Assembly (NCBI GenBank): GCA_031553975.1 | Contig: JAVBKP010000109.1 | Span: forward strand, 1-5,002 | From: JAVBKP01 sp031553975 | GTDB lineage: Bacteria; Bacillota; Clostridia; Peptostreptococcales; Anaerovoracaceae | Direction: 5' to 3' | DNA length: 5,002 nucleotides | Part shown: piece after piece, positions 1-5,002 of the stretch | How the letters are laid out: each line of letters opens with the position of its first letter | How positions within the stretch are numbered: position 1 is the stretch's first letter | Translations under genes and position numbers: made by a program | Notes under the pieces: generated by a model | What the model saw: the letters and a program-made list of their open reading frames with translations, nothing else | What the model was told of the DNA's origin: nothing | The model's database searches: none

Positions 1-143
1 AATATAAATCTGGTATGTACTTCATCTTTAGGCTTTATGACAGAGTTTAATTCTCCGCCTATATATCTAGCTGGTTTTTCTACTTTTGACAGCAAACTAT
101 CTATTTTCATTGCCATCATATCTGTGTTTTGTCTCTCGTTCAT
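1..143 (-). CDS. B12-binding-type radical SAM protein (TIGR03960-like), N-terminal part only
   Basis: This is the first 47 codons of a gene that runs off the left edge. The visible protein begins MTMNERQ or MNERQ and continues through LLSKVEKPARYIGGELNSV at about residues 17-35 from the second Met. That stretch is characteristic of the N-terminus of the TIGR03960 radical SAM family (N-terminal B12-binding-like domain followed by a radical SAM domain). The catalytic CxxxCxxC motif lies outside the window and cannot be checked. Two in-frame ATGs exist, at 149-147 and 143-141. The AAAGGA ribosome binding site at 155-150 abuts the first ATG and lies 6 nt from the second, so the second is chosen. 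The gene starts 12 nt after the spoIVFB stop codon, so the two are almost certainly cotranscribed. In many Clostridia this gene sits between spoIVFB and a TIGR03936 gene, RNase G and rplU. Its biochemical role is not known to me. Confidence 0.82.
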   Translation of the reverse strand, partial: MNERQNTDMMAMKIDSLLSKVEKPARYIGGELNSVIKPKDEVHTRFI

Positions 144-149
144 TGTCAT

Positions 150-155
150 TCCTTT
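150..155 (-). promoter_or_regulatory. Ribosome binding site deciding the radical SAM gene start
   Basis: On the minus strand AAAGGA directly follows the TAG stop of spoIVFB (158-156). It touches the ATG at 149 and lies 6 nt before the ATG at 143. The spacing favours the ATG at 143. A site this close to the upstream stop codon fits translational coupling within the operon. Confidence 0.6.
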
Positions 156-1019
156 CTATACGGCCCTCTTAGCGCTTTTGCTGGCTAGGATCCTATCAAA
201 GTCAGCATATATTCCACAATCATAAATACCTTCAAGGAGTTCTACTTCTGTTAGTTGTCCTCTAACGTTTCCTTTGCCATTTACAATCGTAAATGTTCTA
301 TTTTCAGATGGTTTATACTGCTCGATGCTCTTATATGCTCTTTCATGCGATCTTCTGACTACCAGTCGTTCTGTGGTATTAAGTCCATCATGTTCTTCCA
401 TGATTCTAACTGTTTTTAGTAAAAAAAAGGTGTTTTCTTTTTTGGTTATAATCAACAAGTTAATTCCTAAACCACATATGAGTATACACATGCCATTATA
501 TTGTACCAAAAATGCACCTAAAAGTGTTAGAAAAATGCAAAATAGTATGGAAAAAAATCGTGATATTTTTATGGCCCTACCATACCCCCAAAAAAAAGCC
601 ATATATAATCTAGTAATTTTGCCACCATCAAGGGGATAAAAAGGCAATAAGTTGAAAAGCCCAATGATGAGATTTGCTAAAAATATTTCTTCAATGACTC
701 GGTTTTCTATTTTATCAAACAAAAAATAACAAATCCCCGCTATGATTAGGCTAAAACATGGTCCACTGAGATGTATGAATAATTCATGCCTTGGTCTTAT
801 AAACGATTCTTTTAGCTGCAAAACACCACCAAAAATCCCCAGAGATATTTTCTCTGGGGTATAACCAAAAAACTTGGCTACGACTAGATGGGCTAGCTCA
901 TGGGCTATAACACATATACCTGATATGAATGCGAATATATTATGCTGTAATACGGCCATGGCAGCAAGCAAAAGCAAAAATATAATGCTGACTTCAAGTT
1001 TAATACCGAATAATTTCAA
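156..1019 (-). CDS. spoIVFB: SpoIVFB-like M50 intramembrane metalloprotease
   Basis: Site-2-protease family zinc metalloprotease of 287 aa, the usual size for SpoIVFB. The zinc-binding HExxH motif is H40-E41-L42-A43-H44 (HELAH) inside a hydrophobic segment. The second signature, NLLPFYPLDGG at 123-133, supplies the third ligand, D131. Several other hydrophobic stretches (about 10-35, 85-101, 113-124, 155-172, 175-192) indicate a multi-pass membrane protein. Residues about 205-287 are hydrophilic and resemble the CBS-like tail found on SpoIVFB. In Bacillus this enzyme cleaves pro-sigma-K in the outer forespore membrane during engulfment; the same substrate here is inferred from family and neighbours. 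The gene lies 17 nt downstream of spoIVFA and 12 nt upstream of a radical SAM gene. All catalytic residues are intact and no frameshift is seen. The alternative name would be a generic M50 protease, but the SpoIVFA neighbour supports SpoIVFB. Confidence 0.9.
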   Translation of the reverse strand: MKLFGIKLEVSIIFLLLLAAMAVLQHNIFAFISGICVIAHELAHLVVAKFFGYTPEKISLGIFGGVLQLKESFIRPRHELFIHLSGPCFSLIIAGICYFLFDKIENRVIEEIFLANLIIGLFNLLPFYPLDGGKITRLYMAFFWGYGRAIKISRFFSILFCIFLTLLGAFLVQYNGMCILICGLGINLLIITKKENTFFLLKTVRIMEEHDGLNTTERLVVRRSHERAYKSIEQYKPSENRTFTIVNGKGNVRGQLTEVELLEGIYDCGIYADFDRILASKSAKRAV

Positions 1020-1036
1020 TGTGCTTAGCCTCCAGA

Positions 1037-1690
1037 TTAGTTGATGAAGAAATCATTTGGATCCACTGGTTTTCCATCTTTATACATCTCAAAGCTAAAT
1101 ACGGCACTTTCTGCTTTAGCGACTGATGCTAAAATATTGCTTTTCTTAACCTTTTGCAACGGTGTTACATATATATTGGAACAGTTGCCATAAATGGTAA
1201 AGACGTCATTGTCATGGTTGATTTTTATATACTTACCGATGGTGTCACTGGTTCCGATCTCTGTAACAGTACCATCTCCGGCGGAGAATACCTGTAGCTC
1301 ATCCCCTGTGACTGTATACTGTATACCAGTGATGCCCCCGCTATCTGCAAATACAGGAATCTGCTCTAGAGAATCGACTGGGGCATTAAATGCAAATGTA
1401 TCATTGTCATGTAATATTTGTGTGCTGACAGATTTAAAGGCATCTCTAAGCTCTCGTACCTTCTCTGTGGCTCCTACAAAAATATTTTCCACGGTTATGT
1501 CTTTTTGCATTTCATTGGAAAACACATCGACTACTTTGTTGCTGATGACAAAATCGGCTTTTTTAACGCCAATAATCACCACAACAATAAGAATACATGC
1601 TAGTAGCTGCAACATTAGATTTTTGCCCAATTTTTTAGTTCTTGTGTGACGTTTTGATGGACGATATGGATAATATACTGTTTTACTCAT
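1037..1690 (-). CDS. spoIVFA: SpoIVFA-like membrane protein with degenerate M23 (LytM) domain
   Basis: Protein of 217 aa. Residues 1-24 are basic (PSKRHTRTKKLGKN), one membrane helix spans about 25-41 (LQLLACILIVVVIIG), a linker follows to about 125, and an M23/LytM-like beta domain covers about 130-213. The fold is recognisable from AGDGTV (137-142), the KVKKSNILA stretch (180-188) and the terminal GKPVDP (206-211). The metal ligands are missing. There is no HxxxD before the AGDGTV strand, the usual YxH is YGNC (167-170), and the usual HxHFE is FSFEM (198-202). The protein should therefore be non-catalytic, as expected of SpoIVFA, which in Bacillus holds and inhibits SpoIVFB until the SpoIVB protease cleaves it. 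The start ATG (1690-1688) has GAGGGGG 7 nt upstream. The gene lies 17 nt upstream of spoIVFB and probably leads the operon, about 100 nt after the DUF2164 gene. Confidence 0.85.
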   Translation of the reverse strand: MSKTVYYPYRPSKRHTRTKKLGKNLMLQLLACILIVVVIIGVKKADFVISNKVVDVFSNEMQKDITVENIFVGATEKVRELRDAFKSVSTQILHDNDTFAFNAPVDSLEQIPVFADSGGITGIQYTVTGDELQVFSAGDGTVTEIGTSDTIGKYIKINHDNDVFTIYGNCSNIYVTPLQKVKKSNILASVAKAESAVFSFEMYKDGKPVDPNDFFIN

Positions 1691-1708
1691 TGAAAAACCC
1701 CCTCGAGG

Positions 1709-1726
1709 TAGACTTTTTACAGTCTA
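1709..1726 (-). repeat. Small inverted repeat in the spoIVFA leader
   Basis: TAGACT (1709-1714) and AGTCTA (1721-1726) form a perfect 6-bp stem around a 6-base loop, 19 nt before the spoIVFA start codon on the minus strand. The T-run lies within the loop and not after the stem, so it does not look like a terminator. It may simply shape the leader of the spoIVF transcript. Function is unproven. Confidence 0.4.
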
Positions 1727-1789
1727 TTAGACAAGGAGGTTATATATTACAGGATTTGTATAACTTTCTAGTTGAATTGACCATTCATA

Positions 1790-2026
1790 TTAAATCTTTG
1801 TCAATCCGTATAAATCTTCTGCCTTTTGGCTCATGTACTTAGCGGCATCTGCAATGGCTTTATTGTAATAATATATTCCAATTTTTTCAGTGATAAAATC
1901 CGTAAAGAGTTCTGACTGAAGATTGCTGATGTCTGCCTCCAATTCACTTTCTACATACACTCTTACTTTTTCTGCTATATCTGCCCTTTCTTCTTTTGAA
2001 AGGACTATGGCTGGTTGTTTTTTCAT
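1790..2026 (-). CDS. DUF2164 family protein
   Basis: Small acidic protein of 78 aa with no membrane segment or signal peptide. The pattern LSKEERADIAEKVRVYVESE, then LQSELFTDFITEKIGIYYYNKAIADA, matches the DUF2164 family (Pfam PF09932), whose members are about 75-85 aa and almost entirely this one domain. The conserved core is the FITEKIGIYYYNKAIADA stretch at about residues 44-61. No biochemical function is known to me for the family. The start ATG (2026-2024) is preceded by GAGGAGGG with a 5-nt gap, a strong site that makes this real coding sequence. It is transcribed away from the glycosylase gene across a 145-bp divergent gap. It lies upstream of spoIVFA on the same strand with about 100 nt between them and no clear terminator, so read-through into spoIVFA is possible. 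Confidence 0.85.
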   Translation of the reverse strand: MKKQPAIVLSKEERADIAEKVRVYVESELEADISNLQSELFTDFITEKIGIYYYNKAIADAAKYMSQKAEDLYGLTKI

Positions 2027-2171
2027 TGTGACCCTCCTCTTTTCACTGCCAAATGGATTATATATATAATACCATATTTTTTTCGTGAATCATACATTGA
2101 AAATTTCTAAAATTCTACAACTAGACTTTAAAAGTATGATAAAATTTAACTAAAATTTGATTGAGGACGGT
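2027..2171. promoter_or_regulatory. Divergent promoter region between DUF2164 and glycosylase genes
   Basis: This 145-bp AT-rich gap must hold the promoters for both flanking genes. On the minus strand a TTCACG element (about 2088-2083) is followed after 17 nt by an AT-rich TATATA/TATAAT cluster at 2067-2053, a reasonable sigma-A-type arrangement for the DUF2164 gene. On the plus strand TATGAT at 2135-2140 is the best -10 candidate for the glycosylase gene, but no good -35 lies 16-18 nt upstream. I see no clear operator palindrome. The plus-strand gene's ribosome binding site is GAGGA at 2163-2167. Confidence 0.4.
2163..2167 (+). promoter_or_regulatory. Ribosome binding site deciding the glycosylase start
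   Basis: GAGGA lies 4 nt before the ATG at 2172. An upstream in-frame TTG at 2157 would place this site inside the coding region, and the next ATG at 2178 is 10 nt away. The ATG at 2172 is therefore preferred, with 2178 the second choice. Confidence 0.55.
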
Positions 2172-2792
2172 ATGAAGATGTACTTTACCTATGGACAAGA
2201 GGAAATTGATTATCTTACAAAAAAAGACAAACGCTTAGGGGCGGCCATAGCTAGGCTAGGCATGATTCAGCGTGAGGTGAATCCAGATGTTTTTTCAGAA
2301 TTGGTTAGCTCTATCGTGGGACAACAAATATCAACTAAAGCTGCTATTACAGTACATGCAAGGCTTGCAGAACTGCTTGGTGAGATTACGCCAGAGACCC
2401 TCTCAGCTGCCAGTATTGAAGATATTCAAAAATGTGGTATGTCAATGCGCAAAGCTGGATACATCAAAGGTATTGGTGAATCTGTTACCTCTGGCATACT
2501 AAATATTAAACAAATCCCAAATATGGAAGATAATGAGATTATCAAAACCCTATCTTCACTGAACGGCATTGGTGTCTGGACAGCGGAGATGCTTCTCATA
2601 TTTTGCCTGCAAAGACCAAATGTGGTCAGTTGGGGTGATCTTGCCATTCGTCGTGGCATGATGAATCTCTACGGACATAAGACTTTGACTAAGGTTCAGT
2701 TCGAGAAATATAAAAAACGCTACGCCCCCTTTGGGACGGTAGCGTCATTATACCTATGGGCCATATCTATTCCCCAAGAGAGGCTGGGCTGA
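2172..2792 (+). CDS. DNA-3-methyladenine glycosylase, AlkA type (HhH-GPD superfamily)
   Basis: Base-excision-repair glycosylase of 206 aa that should remove alkylated purines such as 3-methyladenine (EC 3.2.2.21). The family core begins at VFSELVSSIVGQQIS (40-54), the conserved helix before the active site. The helix-hairpin-helix is LSSLNGIGVWTAEMLLIF (127-144) with the typical GIGxWTAE. The catalytic aspartate is D156 in SWGDLAIRRG (153-162). No Cys cluster follows, so it lacks the FeS loop of Nth and MutY. The length fits the short AlkA/Mag1-like group and is shorter than E. coli AlkA, which has an extra N-terminal domain. The gene stands alone on the plus strand. Its last six codons (PQERLG) and stop lie in the left arm and loop of a 56-bp repeat, so the extreme C-terminus was probably supplied by the repeat. 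The start was moved from an in-frame TTG at 2157 to the ATG with the properly spaced site. Confidence 0.88.
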   Translation: MKMYFTYGQEEIDYLTKKDKRLGAAIARLGMIQREVNPDVFSELVSSIVGQQISTKAAITVHARLAELLGEITPETLSAASIEDIQKCGMSMRKAGYIKGIGESVTSGILNIKQIPNMEDNEIIKTLSSLNGIGVWTAEMLLIFCLQRPNVVSWGDLAIRRGMMNLYGHKTLTKVQFEKYKKRYAPFGTVASLYLWAISIPQERLG

Positions 2793-2820
2793 GCCCAGCC
2801 TCTCTTGGGGGCCCCATAGA
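2765..2820 (+). repeat. 56-bp near-palindromic dispersed repeat, copy 1
   Basis: The core is an 18-bp perfect stem: left arm 2772-2789 (CCCCAAGAGAGGCTGGGC), loop TGA at 2790-2792, right arm 2793-2810. Shorter outer arms TCTAT (2766-2770) and ATAGA (2816-2820) extend the symmetry, with an extra GCCCC at 2811-2815 on the right side. An inverted copy sits at 4644-4699, identical at 54 of 56 positions by eye. The loop is the stop codon of the glycosylase gene and the left arm is coding. No T-run follows this copy on either strand, so by itself it is not a standard terminator. Confidence 0.85.
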
Positions 2821-2822
2821 CC

Positions 2823-2863
2823 GCCCTAGATGTGCGGCGAAGCCACACCTCATAGGGCTTTTT
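2823..2863 (+). terminator. Rho-independent-type terminator after the glycosylase gene
   Basis: GCCCTA (2823-2828) pairs with TAGGGC (2853-2858). After an asymmetric internal loop, GTGCGGC (2832-2838) pairs with GCCACAC (2842-2848) with one C-A mismatch around a GAA triloop. The stem is followed directly by TTTTT (2859-2863) on the plus strand, fitting an end for the glycosylase transcript. On the minus strand the hairpin has no T-run behind it, so it is a weaker candidate for ending hcp transcription. Confidence 0.65.
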
Positions 2864-2886
2864 ACTTTTCATCAAGAGATGTCGGG

Positions 2887-4536
2887 CTAAGAAGCTTGTA
2901 AGATTTGTTTTAAATCTTCTTGTGGTGTGGTGATGTGTTTGAGATCATATGTCTCCACCAATAGTTTGAATACGTTGGGACTAATAAAAGCTGGGAGTTG
3001 CGGCCCTAAATAGATGTTTTTCACACCTAGATACAGGAGCGCGATTAGCACAGCCACTGCTTTTTGCTCGTACCAAGATATGATGAGGGACAATGGCAAA
3101 TCATTGATACCACATGCAAAGGCATCGGCCAATGCTTGGGCTATTACCACAGCAGAATATGAATCATTGCATTGTCCTACATCTAGTAGTCTAGGAAGCC
3201 CTGCTACTTCCCCGAATTCCAAATGATTGAACCTGTACTTTCCACAGGCAAGTGTTAGAATGATAGAATCTTTCGGTACAGATGTTGCAAATTCTGTATA
3301 GTAGTTTCTGCCTGGGGCTGCCCCGTCGCATCCGCCTATGAGGAAAAAGTGTTTGATTTTCCCATCTTTTACAGCATTTACAATTGTTTCAGCATGGCTA
3401 AGCACTGCTTTATGTCCAAAACCTACTGTTATTTCGACAGGAACTTCATCTTCTTCAAAGCCACCAAGTTCCAATGCTTTATTTATAACGGGCGTAAAGT
3501 CCTTTTGCCCATTGGCATCTTTAGCAATATGCTGAAGATTTTCGTGTCCCACTACGCTGGTGGTAAAAATTCTATCTTTATACGATTCTTGTGGTGTCAT
3601 CAGACAATTGGTGGTCATTAAGATACACCCGGGTAAGTTGTCGAACTCTTTTTGTTGGTTTTGCCAAGCCGAGCCATAGTTTCCTACCAAATGTGCATAG
3701 GCTTTTAGCTTTTCGTATCCATGTGATGGTAACATTTCTCCATGGGTATAGATGTTGATTCCTTTGCCTTCCGTTTGTTTTAACAAAAGCTCCAAATCAA
3801 ACAAGTCGTGACCCGAGACTACAATAAATGGACCTTTTTTCTTCTTAGTGTTTACCGTATGTGGGGTAGGTGAGCTAAAGACTTCATTGTTGGCTTTGTC
3901 TAGAATGTCCATGACAGCCACGGACATTTTGCCGGTTTCGAGCATCACACCAACCAAATCATTAAGCGTTAAAGCATCATCTGTTATGGCCTCCATGGCT
4001 TTAAAGTAGAAATCATCGGCTTCATCATCATGATAACCAATATACCGGGCTTGGTGGCCGTAGGCCGCCATGCCTTTCAGTCCATATTTGATCGTTTCAC
4101 GGACAGACCTAATGTCAGCATCCACAGACTGGTCATACATGATGCCAGCTTTTTTGGCATCTTCTAGCATTTGCTCTAAAGTTTCTCCTAGGTTGTAGGT
4201 TGCCTCGACTTTGTTTGGTTTTAGGGATACTTTGTTTCTGATTTCCTCTTTTAGCTTTTGTATACGTTTTAACATATTCACATGATCTTGGGTATTAAAA
4301 TTCACGTTGGTAAGGGTCATAAATAAACCATCTTCCATGGCACTTACATATTCTTTTGGTACATTATTCCCTTTTTGGGTAAATTCTACAGCATACTGGG
4401 CCATGCCTTTTAATTGATAGACAATCAAATCTTGTAGTGCTGCAATTTCGGGTGTTTTTCCACATACACCACGCTTTGTACAGCCCTTACCCCCTACTGT
4501 TTGTTCGCAGTGATAGCAGAACATTAAATCTTGCAT
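2887..4536 (-). CDS. hcp: Hybrid cluster protein (hydroxylamine reductase), class I
   Basis: Cytoplasmic iron-sulfur protein of 549 aa, the usual size for class I Hcp. The N-terminal cluster ligands C7, C10, C19 and C25 have CxxC-x8-C-x5-C spacing, as in the class with a [4Fe-4S] proximal cluster. All hybrid-cluster ligands can be found: H243 (SGHDL), E267 (HGEML), C311 (TTNCL), C403 (GGCDG, the likely persulfide Cys), C431 (LACGKY), C456 (VGQCND), E490 and K492 (WYEQK). They sit within a few residues of their positions in Desulfovibrio Hcp. The family reduces hydroxylamine in vitro and is linked to nitric oxide and nitrosative stress defence in anaerobes; E. coli Hcp acts as an NO reductase. 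No hcr reductase gene is next to it, which is common in Clostridia. The ATG at 4542 touches the AGGAGG site, so the ATG at 4536, 6 nt away, is chosen. It appears monocistronic. Confidence 0.95.
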   Translation of the reverse strand: MQDLMFCYHCEQTVGGKGCTKRGVCGKTPEIAALQDLIVYQLKGMAQYAVEFTQKGNNVPKEYVSAMEDGLFMTLTNVNFNTQDHVNMLKRIQKLKEEIRNKVSLKPNKVEATYNLGETLEQMLEDAKKAGIMYDQSVDADIRSVRETIKYGLKGMAAYGHQARYIGYHDDEADDFYFKAMEAITDDALTLNDLVGVMLETGKMSVAVMDILDKANNEVFSSPTPHTVNTKKKKGPFIVVSGHDLFDLELLLKQTEGKGINIYTHGEMLPSHGYEKLKAYAHLVGNYGSAWQNQQKEFDNLPGCILMTTNCLMTPQESYKDRIFTTSVVGHENLQHIAKDANGQKDFTPVINKALELGGFEEDEVPVEITVGFGHKAVLSHAETIVNAVKDGKIKHFFLIGGCDGAAPGRNYYTEFATSVPKDSIILTLACGKYRFNHLEFGEVAGLPRLLDVGQCNDSYSAVVIAQALADAFACGINDLPLSLIISWYEQKAVAVLIALLYLGVKNIYLGPQLPAFISPNVFKLLVETYDLKHITTPQEDLKQILQAS

Positions 4537-4542
4537 AATCAT

Positions 4543-4548
4543 CCTCCT
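4543..4548 (-). promoter_or_regulatory. Ribosome binding site deciding the hcp start
   Basis: A perfect AGGAGG on the minus strand touches the ATG at 4542-4540 and lies 6 nt before the ATG at 4536-4534. Only the second spacing is normal. A third in-frame ATG at 4524-4522, which would give the common MFCY start of Hcp proteins, is 18 nt away and too far. Confidence 0.7.
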
Positions 4549-4587
4549 GTATTAATTGATATGTATAGTATTGGCGGAAAAATTTGG

Positions 4588-4593
4588 ATTATA
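4588..4593 (-). promoter_or_regulatory. Possible -10 element of the hcp promoter
   Basis: A perfect TATAAT lies on the minus strand about 50 nt upstream of the hcp start. No good -35 is found 16-18 nt further upstream. That stretch falls in the loop and arm of the 4602-4624 palindrome, so an activator may be needed or the match may be chance. Confidence 0.3.
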
Positions 4594-4597
4594 CATG

Positions 4598-4624
4598 AAA
4601 AGGACGGTTCATTTAGAACCGTCC
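4598..4624 (-). terminator. Hairpin with T-run between membrane-protein gene and hcp
   Basis: GGACGGTTC (4602-4610) and GAACCGTCC (4616-4624) form a perfect 9-bp stem with a 5-base loop. On the minus strand the stem is followed directly by TTTT (4601-4598), the order expected of a rho-independent terminator for the upstream membrane-protein gene. It also sits just upstream of a TATAAT that may belong to hcp, so an operator or leader role for hcp is the alternative. Confidence 0.55.
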
Positions 4625-4636
4625 CAAGTGAGCGAC

Positions 4637-4699
4637 AAAAAAATCTATGGGGTCCCCAAGAGAGGTTGGGCTCAGCCCAGCCTCTCTTGGGGAATAGAT
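4637..4699 (-). repeat. 56-bp near-palindromic dispersed repeat, copy 2, inverted, with T-run
   Basis: The repeat itself is 4644-4699. Its arms are 4654-4671 and 4675-4692 around the loop TCA (4672-4674), the reverse complement of the TGA loop in copy 1. The arms differ from perfect pairing at one position (T4666 against G4680), a G-U pair in plus-strand RNA but an A-C mismatch in minus-strand RNA. Outer arms TCTAT and ATAGA are again present. On the minus strand ATAGA is followed at once by seven T residues (4643-4637), so this copy could also act as a terminator for the membrane-protein gene. The element begins on the last base of that gene's TAA stop (4701-4699). Confidence 0.8.
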
Positions 4700-5002
4700 T
4701 AGTTTTTCATTCCCATCATCATACCAGTGAAATATGGAATTAACCAAATAATCCAAACGATTATGCTAAACTTATGAAAGTTGGCTTTGGCCTTTTCGTC
4801 TTTTTTGATAATAACAAAAGTAGCCCATACAGCGTGAAACAGCATGAGTATAATAGCTGCCATTCCTGTAATACCATGAATATTCATGCCTGCCTCTACG
4901 GCAATGCCTGCGTCAGCATTGGCGGCGGCTATGTTGCCCATGATTCTTGTACCGACCACGTCACATATGAACCCTAACCAAAAAACCACAACGTGCCATG
5001 GT
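4699..5002 (-). CDS. Small multi-pass membrane protein (TIGR03987/HsmA-like), C-terminal part
   Basis: The reading frame is open to the right edge, so this is the last 100 codons of a longer gene. A GTG at 4989 exists but has no convincing ribosome binding site and cuts a membrane helix, so the true start is probably outside the window. Visible parts are a hydrophobic segment with FWLGFICDVVGTRIMG, a second after a polar loop (NIHGITGMAAIILMLFHAVWATFVI), the basic loop KKDEKAKANFHKFS, and a third segment (IIVWIIWLIPYFTGMMMG). The invariant-looking His residues at NIHG, LFHAVWA and NFHKFS, the WLIPY motif and the layout resemble the TIGR03987/HsmA family of small membrane proteins of about 130-180 aa. 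The histidines could be heme or metal ligands, but that is only a guess. It is separated from hcp by two hairpins, so it is probably a separate transcription unit. Confidence 0.7.
   Translation of the reverse strand, partial: PWHVVVFWLGFICDVVGTRIMGNIAAANADAGIAVEAGMNIHGITGMAAIILMLFHAVWATFVIIKKDEKAKANFHKFSIIVWIIWLIPYFTGMMMGMKN

Noticed and set aside
1194..1649. A 151-codon plus-strand open frame
   Set aside because: It lies wholly antisense to spoIVFA, has a Ser/Thr-rich composition typical of a shadow frame and no ribosome binding site. The same holds for plus-strand frames at 274-639 and 3349-3621.
1733..1740. A perfect AAGGAGGT on the plus strand between spoIVFA and DUF2164
   Set aside because: No ATG, GTG or TTG at suitable spacing opens a frame of meaningful length. 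The strand is antisense to the operon, so it is probably chance or part of the leader pairing.
1755..1783. A possible sporulation sigma-E promoter for spoIVFA (minus strand TATACAAA at 1762-1755)
   Set aside because: The -10 resembles CATACAAT at six of eight positions, but no ATATT-type -35 lies 13-15 nt upstream. Too weak to annotate, although sigma-E control would be expected from Bacillus.
2157..2171. A TTG start for the glycosylase, adding five residues
   Set aside because: The best ribosome binding site would then be inside the gene, and no other site precedes the TTG. The ATG at 2172 is properly spaced.
4531..4743. A 70-codon plus-strand open frame across the hcp upstream region
   Set aside because: It runs through the T-tailed hairpin and repeat copy 2 and overlaps both flanking genes. 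The protein looks like translated repeat sequence and resembles no family.
1..5002. tRNA, rRNA, CRISPR array, transposase gene, riboswitch or replication origin
   Set aside because: Nothing in either strand shows cloverleaf, regularly spaced repeats, transposase motifs or a recognisable aptamer core. All gaps except the two intergenic regions described are under 120 bp.

Overview
The window reads as a piece of chromosome from a low-GC, spore-forming, probably anaerobic Firmicute, most likely of class Clostridia. The evidence is an AT-rich sequence with strong AGGAGG-type ribosome binding sites, a SpoIVFA/SpoIVFB sporulation pair, a TIGR03960-type radical SAM gene directly behind it, and a class I hybrid cluster protein (Hcp). 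The species cannot be named from this sequence.

Left part (about 1-2030, all minus strand). In transcription order there is a small DUF2164-family gene (2026-1790), then spoIVFA (1690-1037), spoIVFB (1019-156) and the first 47 codons of a B12-binding-type radical SAM protein (143 to the window edge). The last three are packed with gaps of 12-17 nt and form an operon that runs off the left edge. SpoIVFB is an intramembrane metalloprotease, and in Bacillus its job is to activate pro-sigma-K in the mother cell. SpoIVFA is its membrane-anchored partner, and here its LytM/M23-like domain has visibly lost the metal ligands.

Middle (about 2030-2890). A 145-bp divergent intergenic region separates the DUF2164 gene from a plus-strand AlkA-type DNA-3-methyladenine glycosylase gene (2172-2792). 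The end of the glycosylase gene lies inside a near-palindromic repeat, so its stop codon is the three-base loop of an 18-bp perfect hairpin. A second, T-tailed hairpin follows and probably ends transcription.

Right part (about 2887-5002, minus strand). hcp (4536-2887) has every expected cluster ligand. Upstream of it, separated by two hairpins, is the 3' part of a small multi-pass membrane protein resembling the TIGR03987/HsmA family. One of those hairpins is a second, inverted copy of the 56-bp repeat at the end of the glycosylase gene.

All the genes are of ordinary, known types, and I see no undescribed multi-gene system. The most unusual signal is the pair of 56-bp near-palindromic repeats (54 of 56 positions identical) in opposite orientation around hcp. 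One copy supplies the C-terminus and stop codon of the glycosylase gene, and the other begins on the last base of the membrane protein's stop codon.
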